DNA of 10,817 bases, from positions 1 to 10,817 of the forward strand of contig JACONB010000054.1 in the NCBI GenBank assembly GCA_014323965.1. Reading direction: 5' to 3'. Below the pieces are notes generated by a model. The model had not been told where the DNA came from, did not search any database, and saw nothing but the letters and a program-made list of their open reading frames with translations. Positions 1 to 5,723 of this stretch are shown one piece after another. The translations under genes and the position numbers were made by a program. Position 1 is the stretch's first letter. Every line of letters starts with the position of its first letter. Source of the stretch: Prochloron sp. SP5CPC1 (GTDB lineage Bacteria; Cyanobacteriota; Cyanobacteriia; Cyanobacteriales; Prochloraceae).

Positions 1-666
1 GGGGCAAATAACCTAACCACTTACAGAGTGCTTTAGCTGCTGGCACTTCCCCTCTTATGCGGTTATCATCATTTACCAACCGCCGCAAGAGCCGAAAAGC
101 ATAAGAACGGGGCAACACGTCTAAGTCTAACCGCTGCACTGGTGGACCCCAGCGCTTCCTGGTGGTGAGCAACACCCGAAAGCGCCGGTCCTGGGGCAAC
201 AGTGCCCTAACCTTCCCAAAGTCCTCTTCATCGTCCCAAACCAGCAACCGCTCTCCCTCCGGAAACTGCTCTAGCCACTGGTTATAGACCCTCCGCACCT
301 TGTCTCCCTCTTCTACCAAGTTGTCCGGCGGTTCTGGCCAGCCACAAAACAAACCATTCCGGAGGATTTGCCCGACCCGCTCCAGCCACCAGATCCCAGC
401 ACCATAATCCTCCCGATGAAGCCTTATATATTGCTGCGCCAGTTTTGTTTTCCCTACACCTCCCATACCTGCTGCTGCCGCAATAGCCACCGTTCCATCC
501 CTCTGCAATAGTCGCCCCAGCTCTTCCAGTTCTTTCCCCCGTACCTACAAAAGTAATAGTTTACATAATACAATGATAAATTATTTATTACTTTATTATG
601 AACAACAATATTACCATCGCCCTCTACATTCAGATCCAATTTTTGCTTGTGCCTCACCTCACTCAT
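1..666 (-). pseudogene. NB-ARC / STAND NTPase, 5' part, frameshifted and cut by the window edge
   Basis: The minus strand encodes an NB-ARC-type signalling ATPase; such proteins act as switch ATPases in conflict, defence or regulatory systems. Reading from 541 towards 1, one open frame shows KELEELGRLLQRDGT, Walker A GMGGVGKT (446-469), Walker B LLVWDDE (about 227-247), the LLTTRKR sensor motif (about 152-172) and a GLPL-like KWLGYLP at the window edge. The N-terminus starts at ATG 666, with GGGAGG just upstream: MSEVRHKQKLDLNVEGDGNI. It runs in another frame as far as VNYYF and then reaches a stop at 454. Removing one base from the AAAA run at 549-552 and the base at 542 would give a continuous reading of NYYFVGRGKELEEL, the usual entry to this domain in cyanobacterial homologues. 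I infer two one-base insertions. The family call is firm. Whether the break is real or a sequence error is open. The C-terminal sensor repeats lie outside the window. Confidence 0.82.
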
Positions 667-695
667 AACTACCTCCCAAACCACAAAAGATTAAG

Positions 696-1051
696 CTAAG
701 AAATCGTTAGGGTATTGCCAGAAATAATATTATCATTACCCTTCACATTAATTCCTTTCCAGTTCTCAATCATCTCAATAATTTCCGGATCCTTTATTTC
801 TTCTGCTACCATTGCTAATAGTTCCTGCTCATCTATTTTACCCAAAGGTAATCTACCCTGCAAGCGACCCGCGAAGCTGCTCCGCGAAGCTGCGCGCCTA
901 TATTCCGTAGCTTTTCCTGTACTGTTCCCGGTAACTTCAAAGCTGTATCTTTTACATGGGGCAATACTGACTCTAGCATATCTCGGGTTAGCTTCTCATC
1001 ACCATTTTTCCACAACCACGTTCCTACTATTCCTAACTCTAACGGTTCCAT
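696..1051 (-). pseudogene. Small unrecognised protein upstream of the NB-ARC gene, frame broken by an inserted repeat
   Basis: ATG at 1051 (MEPLELGIVGTWLWKNGDEK) begins a frame that reads sensibly to KLRNIG near 897. It then enters a GC-rich repeat and stops at 833. The reading resumes in another frame immediately after the repeat, as LQGRLPLGKIDEQELLAMV, and ends in INVKGNDNIISGNTLTIS with a stop at 696-698. Restored, the protein is about 105-110 residues, hydrophilic and mostly helical-looking, with a Gly/Asn-rich tail. A GTG upstream at 1060 is a possible but weaker start. The stop lies 29 bp before the start of the NB-ARC gene on the same strand, so the two probably formed one operon. I do not recognise the family. 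The tail motif is shared with the N-terminus of the NTPase, which suggests a partner or effector-associated role. This is inference. Confidence 0.6.
862..898. repeat. Short GC-rich repeat inserted in a coding frame
   Basis: Two 12-bp direct repeats, CCGCGAAGCTGC at 869-880 and 882-893, are separated by one base and flanked by further GC-rich sequence (AAGCGAC before, GCGCC after). On the minus strand CGCGGA-GCAGC-TTCGCG can form a small hairpin with one G-T pair. Composition is far more GC-rich than the surrounding gene, and the minus-strand reading frame differs by two positions across it. This is the picture of a short mobile repeat inserted into a gene. The outer limits are estimates. Confidence 0.6.
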
Positions 1052-1095
1052 GGGCAACACCTAGTTGATATTTCCTCTTTATGTTATCATAGTAG

Positions 1096-1114
1096 GGTGC
1101 GTTGCCAACGCACC
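1096..1114. repeat. Intergenic palindrome GGTGCGTTG-C-CAACGCACC
   Basis: A perfect 9-bp inverted repeat around one central base, preceded by TAG. It lies between the divergent small gene (minus) and the Uma2 gene (plus). Sequences of the form GTAGGGTGCGTT...AACGCACC are common dispersed intergenic repeats in cyanobacteria. I see no T-tract on either side that would make it a classical terminator. Confidence 0.7.
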
Positions 1115-1156
1115 TTCTTAGGTTTGGGCCAATAAGGTTCGCGCTCTACGCCCCGG

Positions 1157-1170
1157 CGCAAAGATTTTTT
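1157..1170 (+). repeat. 14-bp direct repeat, left copy (CGCAAAGATTTTTT)
   Basis: An exact copy of 2007-2020. The two copies bracket the Uma2 gene, one 17 bp before its ATG and the other 27 bp after its stop. The left copy sits in GGCGCAAAG context and the right one in GACGCAAAG context. Confidence 0.6.
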
Positions 1171-1187
1171 ACCAGTTGATTACCCCT

Positions 1188-1979
1188 ATGACTAAGACAA
1201 AAAATATTTTACCACCACCTCGTTTACCGGATCACACCCAACTACCCGACTCAGATGGAAACTTTGTGAAAAATTTCCAAGAACACCCCCAAAGCATTCT
1301 CTTAACTAACTCTCTTGGTTCCGTACTCAAAGAAATCCATCCAGAAGGGGATTATATTATTGGTCAAGATAGCGGTATTTATTGGCGAATAACCGATCCA
1401 CCTGTCCTAAGTGCAGAAGCACCTGATTGGTTCTACGTCCCCCATGTCCCCTCCCTCCTAGACGGTAAAATTCGTCGTTTCTACGTTTTCTGGCAGGAAT
1501 TAAAATACCCATTAATTGCCATTGAATTTGCAAGTGGAAATGGGAAAGAAAAAAGAAGTGCAACTCCCCTATTCCTGTCAGAGGAAGGTGAAAGAACCAA
1601 ACCGGGGAAATTTTTGGTGTATGAGAATATACTCCGCATTGCTTATTACAGCATTTACGAAATCAGAACCGGAAAATTAGAAGTCTATTACCTGAAAAAT
1701 GACACTTATCAAAAGTTAGTCCCTAACGAAAGAGGTCATTATTCAATCCTTCCGTTAAAAATAGAATTAGGACTGTGGCAAGGTACTTATCAGAACCAAA
1801 CCCAACTGTGGTTACGGTGGTGGGACGAACTTGGAAATCTCTTACTTATTGAAGAGGAGCGTGCTGAACTGGAAAAGTACCGAACTGGACTGGAAAAGCA
1901 AAGATCTGAAAGAGCTGAACGACGCGCTCATCTTTTGGAAGAAAATCTTAAAAATATGGGAGTAGAGGAGTTAAAATGA
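1188..1979 (+). CDS. Uma2-family (DUF820) putative PD-(D/E)XK protein with coiled-coil tail
   Basis: A 263-residue protein of the Uma2/DUF820 family, which has a restriction-endonuclease-like fold and is greatly expanded in cyanobacteria; its cellular role is unknown. The core is visible as APDWF (Asp80) followed by PLIAIEFASG (Glu113), then a conserved block KFLVYENILRIAYYSIYE (141-158) and a WLRWWDELGNLLL segment (208-220). The last 40 residues (EEERAELEKYRTGLEKQRSE onward) are a charged heptad-like coiled coil, a frequent tail in this subgroup. ATG 1188 is preferred. An in-frame TTG at 1176 would add four residues, and neither start has a clear ribosome binding site. It differs strongly in length and sequence from the second Uma2 gene at 7067. 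It is bracketed by a 14-bp direct repeat, so it may have moved as a unit, but no transposase is present. The substrate is unknown, and nuclease activity is inferred from the fold only. Confidence 0.85.
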   Translation: MTKTKNILPPPRLPDHTQLPDSDGNFVKNFQEHPQSILLTNSLGSVLKEIHPEGDYIIGQDSGIYWRITDPPVLSAEAPDWFYVPHVPSLLDGKIRRFYVFWQELKYPLIAIEFASGNGKEKRSATPLFLSEEGERTKPGKFLVYENILRIAYYSIYEIRTGKLEVYYLKNDTYQKLVPNERGHYSILPLKIELGLWQGTYQNQTQLWLRWWDELGNLLLIEEERAELEKYRTGLEKQRSERAERRAHLLEENLKNMGVEELK

Positions 1980-2006
1980 AAGGTGGATCGCGCCAAGGCA
2001 CAAAGA

Positions 2007-2020
2007 CGCAAAGATTTTTT
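2007..2020 (+). repeat. 14-bp direct repeat, right copy (CGCAAAGATTTTTT)
   Basis: An exact copy of 1157-1170, lying inside GGCACAAAGACGCAAAGA, itself a short imperfect tandem of (C)ACAAAGA/CGCAAAGA units. This wording is a common low-complexity intergenic repeat in several bacterial phyla. Confidence 0.6.
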
Positions 2021-2122
2021 CCCAAATAGGGTTGCTATTGTTTATCTTTGATGTTATAGTGTAAGAGAATGGAAATATTTTGCTTAATTCACAACCGTAA
2101 TATCAAACTAACACGAAAAAAT

Positions 2123-2151
2123 TTTTTTGTCAAGGAAAATTGTGTTATAAG
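2123..2151 (+). promoter_or_regulatory. Possible dnaK promoter
   Basis: A TATAAG hexamer at 2146-2151 lies 17 bp after a T-rich segment (2123-2128) in an A/T tract, about 60 bp before the dnaK ATG. A second candidate -10, TACAAT, is at 2166-2171. Neither has a good -35 box. I see no CIRCE inverted repeat (TTAGCACTC...GAGTGCTAA) in the leader, so HrcA control is not indicated. Confidence 0.25.
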
Positions 2152-2213
2152 GTACAAGATACAGATACAATAAATTTCACCAGTCGTTAAAGAACATCAA
2201 GAGAACAGCAGGC

Positions 2214-4379
2214 ATGGGTAGAGTAGTCGGCATTGACCTGGGAACAACCAACTCCGTAGTCGCCGTCATCGAAGGCGGTAAGCCAGTGATAATTGCCAAT
2301 TCAGAAGGGATGCGGACAACCCCATCTGTGGTAGGCTTTAATAAGGATGGGGAACTGGTAGTGGGGCAAATGGCACGGCGACAAGCGGTGCTCAACCCTC
2401 AAAATACCTTCTATGGGGTAAAACGGTTCATGGGTCGTAGATATGCCGAACTCCAACCAGAATCTCTAAGAGTCGCCTATACTGTTCGCGGTGACGAAGA
2501 GGAAAATATCAAAATTCGCTGTCCTCGCCTCAAAAAGGAATTTGCCCCGGAAGAGGTCTCTGCTATGATTTTAAGGAAGCTAGCAGAGGAGGCTGAACGG
2601 TACTTAGGAGAAGAGGTAACAGAAGCAGTAATAACAGTACCAGCTTATTTTAACGATTCCCAGCGCCAAGCTACTCGAAATGCAGGGCGGATTGCGGGTT
2701 TGGAGGTCAAGCGTATTCTCAACGAACCCACGGCAGCATCTTTAGCTTATGGTTTGGATAGGCAGGACAATCAGACTATCTTGGTATTTGACCTCGGTGG
2801 GGGTACTTTTGACGTTTCCGTTCTGGACGTAGGAGATGGTGTATTTGAGGTTAGAGCCACTAGCGGCGATACTCAGTTAGGGGGGAATGACTTCGATCGC
2901 CGCATTGTGGACTGGTTAGCAGAGAGCTTTCTGGAGACTAATGGAGTGGATCTGCGTAGCAAAGACCGTCAAGCTTTACAACGGTTGATGGAAGCAGCGG
3001 AAAAAGCCAAAATAGAGCTGTCTGGGGTTAGCGTCACGGATATTAATTTGCCCTTCATCACTGCCACAGAAGATGGTCCGAAACACATCGAAACCAGACT
3101 GGATCGGGCTGAGTTTGAAAATTTGTGCGGCGATTTGGTGAGTCGTATGCGCCGTCCCCTGAAACTGGTTCTTTCAGATGCAGGTATTAGTCCGGTACAA
3201 ATCGATGAAGTAGTGTTGGTGGGAGGAGGAACGCGAATGCCCATCGTTCAACAGCTAGTGCGCAGCTTAATAGATAGGTCCGCGAATCAAAATGTTAACC
3301 CCGATGAAGTGGTGGCGGTAGGAGCGGCAATCCAGGCAGGAATTGTGACTCGGGAAGTAAAAGATATCCTCCTCTTAGATGTTACTCCCTTATCTTTGGG
3401 TTTGGAAACCATTGGGGGCGTCATGAAAAAACTGTTGCCTCGCAATACCACTATTCCCGTGCGCCGATCGGATATCTTCTCCACCTCAGAGAATAATCAA
3501 ACCATGGTGGAAGTCCACGTATTGCAAGGGGAAAGGGAAATGGCAGCAGATAATAATTCCTTGGGACGGTTTAAACTAAGTGGCATTCCCCCAGCCCCTA
3601 GAGGAGTGGCTCAAATACAGGTTTCTTTCGATATTGATGCTAATGGTATTCTCCAAGTTACTGCTCGGGATAAAACCACTGGGAGAGAACAAAGTATTAC
3701 TGTAGCAGGTTCCTCCACCCTATCAGAAAGGAAAGTCAGTAAAATGATTGCTGATGCTGATAAGTTTGCCCAGGGGGATCGGGAAAGACGAGAACGGGTG
3801 GAAACACGCAACCGGGCAGCAGCTCTGACAGATCGGGCAGCGAGACAGCTGAAGGAAGTGTCTCTGGATTTTGGTAGCCAGTTTGCCAGCCATTATCGCC
3901 GTCGCATCGAAAGTTTAAGCGACCAAATCCTCGACAGTCTGGAACGGGATGATGAGCGGCGTCTGGACAGAGCGCAAGCAGATTTACAAGACGCTCTCTA
4001 TGAAATGAATCGGGAAGTACGTCTTCAATATGAAGATGAAGAAGATGGCTTTTTTGACTCCCTTAAACGTACCTTCGTCGGAAACGACTATGAAGATGAC
4101 TACTCCTATAATACTCGCGAATCCTATGGGGAAAAAAGAAGGAGACGACGCCCCAGTTATGAGGATGAATACAGCTCTGAGGGTGGTTATTACGACGAGA
4201 GGGAAAGACCCCGTTCTCCCAGATATAGTAATAGTTACGATTCATCCTCTCGTTCTGAAAGTCGCCGAAGACGCGCCGAAAGCGCACCGCAAAGCGGCTC
4301 CGTCTCTGGTCGCCCTCGTTACCCCAATAGACCCCTTCAAAATGATTGGGATGAAGATGATGACGATGATTGGTTCTAA
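2214..4379 (+). CDS. dnaK3: DnaK3-type Hsp70 chaperone
   Basis: A 721-residue Hsp70 that binds and releases unfolded polypeptides under ATP control, working with a J-protein and GrpE. The ATPase domain shows GIDLGTTNS (6-14), AVITVPAYFNDSQRQAT (138-154), the DLGGGTFDVS phosphate loop (193-202) and LVGGGTRMP (335-343). The DILLLDVTPLSLG linker is at 384-396, followed by the substrate-binding beta domain (about 397-500) and helical lid (about 500-607). After residue 607 comes a roughly 110-residue tail rich in Asp/Glu/Tyr and Arg/Ser, ending DEDDDDDWF. This tail, the MGRVV start and the adjacent dnaJ match cyanobacterial DnaK3 rather than DnaK1 or DnaK2. DnaK3 is reported to be essential and membrane/thylakoid-associated in model cyanobacteria; location here is inferred. 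The ATG at 2214 gives the family N-terminus. AGAGAACAG before it is a weak ribosome binding site. Confidence 0.95.
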   Translation: MGRVVGIDLGTTNSVVAVIEGGKPVIIANSEGMRTTPSVVGFNKDGELVVGQMARRQAVLNPQNTFYGVKRFMGRRYAELQPESLRVAYTVRGDEEENIKIRCPRLKKEFAPEEVSAMILRKLAEEAERYLGEEVTEAVITVPAYFNDSQRQATRNAGRIAGLEVKRILNEPTAASLAYGLDRQDNQTILVFDLGGGTFDVSVLDVGDGVFEVRATSGDTQLGGNDFDRRIVDWLAESFLETNGVDLRSKDRQALQRLMEAAEKAKIELSGVSVTDINLPFITATEDGPKHIETRLDRAEFENLCGDLVSRMRRPLKLVLSDAGISPVQIDEVVLVGGGTRMPIVQQLVRSLIDRSANQNVNPDEVVAVGAAIQAGIVTREVKDILLLDVTPLSLGLETIGGVMKKLLPRNTTIPVRRSDIFSTSENNQTMVEVHVLQGEREMAADNNSLGRFKLSGIPPAPRGVAQIQVSFDIDANGILQVTARDKTTGREQSITVAGSSTLSERKVSKMIADADKFAQGDRERRERVETRNRAAALTDRAARQLKEVSLDFGSQFASHYRRRIESLSDQILDSLERDDERRLDRAQADLQDALYEMNREVRLQYEDEEDGFFDSLKRTFVGNDYEDDYSYNTRESYGEKRRRRRPSYEDEYSSEGGYYDERERPRSPRYSNSYDSSSRSESRRRRAESAPQSGSVSGRPRYPNRPLQNDWDEDDDDDWF

Positions 4380-4441
4380 AAGAGAAGAGGGGATAGGCAA
4401 TACTGCAATAACCAATAACCGATGATTGATAAATAATCCAT

Positions 4442-5377
4442 ATGCAAAACCAGCGCAATTATTATGAAATTTTAGGGGTTCGACCGAATGCGGATGGCGA
4501 CCAAATAAAAAAGGCATATCGGCGACTGGCTCGACTTTACCATCCCGACGTTAATCCCGGTGATCAAGCAGCAGAGGAGAAGTTTAAGGATATTGGTGAA
4601 GCTTATGATATCCTCTCCGATGAAAATAAGCGCTCCCAGTACGATCGAGGGGACTTAAATGGGAAGCAAAGGAAAAGCAGAAAATCTGATTCTTACAAAA
4701 CTGACTTTGTAGAAAACATCAACGGCTTTGTGGAGAAAATGCGCAACGTCCGTGGAGATGGAAATACTGTTACTAAGAAACGTATCAGCCGAGAAAATGG
4801 GGCTGCTTACCGCCCCGGAACCAAGAAAACCACCAAAGTGGTATCCCGTCCTGCCAGGGGTACCAGGGACGTGGAAGCAAGGTTGACCCTACCTTTGGAG
4901 AAAGCCTATCAAGGTGGAAGGGAACGGATCCGTTTGGAAGACGGACGCTCTATAGAGATAGATTTACCCAAAGGAATAGTTAACGATCGCCTCATTCGTC
5001 TCAAAAATCAAGGTATCCAAGGGGGAAATCTCTACTTAAAAATTGCTATCGCTCTCCATCCTTTTTTCGATGTGGTAGGGTCGGATCTTTACTGTCAGCT
5101 ACCCATTACCCCAGCAGAAGCAGCCCTAGGGGGTTCCGTGGAAGTGCCCACCCTAGACGGTTTGGTGAAAATGACCGTTCCCTCAGGTATTACTTCCGGT
5201 CAACGACTACGTCTTACTAATAAAGGTTATCCCGACGATAGGGGAGATAGGGGCGATCAATTCGTGGAAATTCAGATTGCAGTGCCCCAAAGTCTCAGTG
5301 AGGAAGAACGGGAACTTTACGAAAAACTGCGACAAATAGAAACTTTTAATCCCCGCAAGAATCTGCTAAGTTTGTAG
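4442..5377 (+). CDS. dnaJ: DnaJ/CbpA-like J-domain co-chaperone partnered with DnaK3
   Basis: A 311-residue type II J-protein. The J domain (about 6-70) contains YYEILGV, the helix II basic patch IKKAYRRLARLY and the HPD triad at 34-36 that stimulates Hsp70 ATPase. A basic, low-complexity linker (71-140, with KQRKSRKSD) replaces the Gly/Phe region, and there is no CxxCxGxG zinc finger. Two C-terminal beta domains follow (about 142-285: RDVEARLTLPLEKAYQGG, then LPITPAEAALGG and TVPSGITSGQRLRL), and then a short helix. It starts 62 bp after the dnaK3 stop on the same strand, so co-transcription is likely, and dnaK3-dnaJ pairing is the usual cyanobacterial arrangement. ATG 4442 gives the expected N-terminus, without a strong ribosome binding site. 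The stop codon TAG is part of a downstream palindromic repeat. Confidence 0.93.
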   Translation: MQNQRNYYEILGVRPNADGDQIKKAYRRLARLYHPDVNPGDQAAEEKFKDIGEAYDILSDENKRSQYDRGDLNGKQRKSRKSDSYKTDFVENINGFVEKMRNVRGDGNTVTKKRISRENGAAYRPGTKKTTKVVSRPARGTRDVEARLTLPLEKAYQGGRERIRLEDGRSIEIDLPKGIVNDRLIRLKNQGIQGGNLYLKIAIALHPFFDVVGSDLYCQLPITPAEAALGGSVEVPTLDGLVKMTVPSGITSGQRLRLTNKGYPDDRGDRGDQFVEIQIAVPQSLSEEERELYEKLRQIETFNPRKNLLSL

Positions 5378-5397
5378 GGTAGGCATTGCCCACCTTC
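5374..5397. repeat. Intergenic palindrome overlapping the dnaJ stop codon
   Basis: GTAGGGTAGGCA-T-TGCCCACC has near-perfect arms (5378-5385 and 5387-5394) with one A-C mismatch. The form GTAGGGTGGGCATTGCCCACC is a common cyanobacterial dispersed repeat. The dnaJ TAG (5375-5377) is supplied by the repeat's own GTAG, so the insertion may have fixed the end of the gene. It could also act as an mRNA 3'-end stem-loop, with AT-rich but not T-run DNA following. Confidence 0.6.
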
Positions 5398-5490
5398 ATC
5401 GGTCTGAATATATAAAATATTAAAAACTTTATTAAAATACATTTTTTATTAAACTTAGTTATTAGGATGATCGCCCTTAACCTGAATTGC

Positions 5491-5535
5491 GGGCGGGAAA
5501 CCCCCGCCCCTACAAATAAAACCCCTACAGGGTTT
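5491..5535. repeat. Two tandem hairpins: GGGCGGG-CCCGCCC and AAACCC-GGGTTT
   Basis: The first arms are 5491-5497 and 5503-5509 (loop AAACC) and the second are 5519-5524 and 5530-5535 (loop CTACA). The block GGGCGGGAAACCC-CGCCCCTACA is a typical cyanobacterial intergenic repeat. The unit CCCCTACA occurs in both halves (5507-5514 and 5522-5529), which suggests a composite element. Confidence 0.65.
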
Positions 5536-5654
5536 GAATTTCCCCAGGCGCTATACCTTCTCTTTTTAAAAGCAATTCGGTATGAATATATAAGAAGGCG
5601 ATGTTCAATATTTCGTAAACATAAGATACAATTTTATAAATTATTTATGAAAGC

Positions 5655-5674
5655 GATCACCCTCCTGGGGGATC
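5655..5674. repeat. Short hairpin GATCACCC-TCCT-GGGGGATC
   Basis: Eight-base arms with one mismatch (A-G) around a TCCT loop, in the dnaJ-kinase spacer. It may be a repeat remnant or a weak transcript-end structure. Confidence 0.4.
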
Positions 5675-5694
5675 CTAGGTTGGGTAGAGCGCTT

Positions 5695-5717
5695 GTAGGG
5701 GCGCATGGCATGCGCCC
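5695..5717. repeat. Intergenic palindrome GGGCGCATG-G-CATGCGCCC
   Basis: A perfect 9-bp inverted repeat (5699-5707 and 5709-5717) preceded by GTAG, of the GTAGGGGCGCATGGCATGCGCCC type common between cyanobacterial genes. It ends 6 bp beyond the kinase stop codon, so on the minus strand it forms the 3' stem-loop of the kinase transcript. Confidence 0.65.
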
Positions 5718-5723
5718 GCAAGG

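Larger units (their letters stand above)
5398..5723. other. Gene-free spacer between dnaJ and the convergent kinase gene
   Basis: After an AT-rich stretch (5405-5465) the spacer holds a series of short palindromes, listed separately. An 86-codon plus-strand frame (5467-5727) spans these repeats. It has no ribosome binding site and its translation is mostly repeat-derived, so I do not count it as a gene. No RNA gene was recognised. Confidence 0.6.

Noticed and set aside
715..1068. 117-codon plus-strand ORF
   Set aside because: It is antisense to the broken small gene, whose minus-strand reading has coherent codons, a plausible start and a motif-bearing tail. The plus reading is Ser/Leu-rich and shows nothing recognisable.
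2040..2213. CIRCE element or heat-shock operator before dnaK3
   Set aside because: No TTAGCACTC/GAGTGCTAA arms are present. The only inverted feature is an A-tract/T-tract around 2116-2128.
4030..4458. 131-codon ORFs on both strands over the dnaK3 tail
   Set aside because: These are shadow frames produced by the low-complexity GAT/GAA/CGC repeats of the DnaK3 C-terminus.
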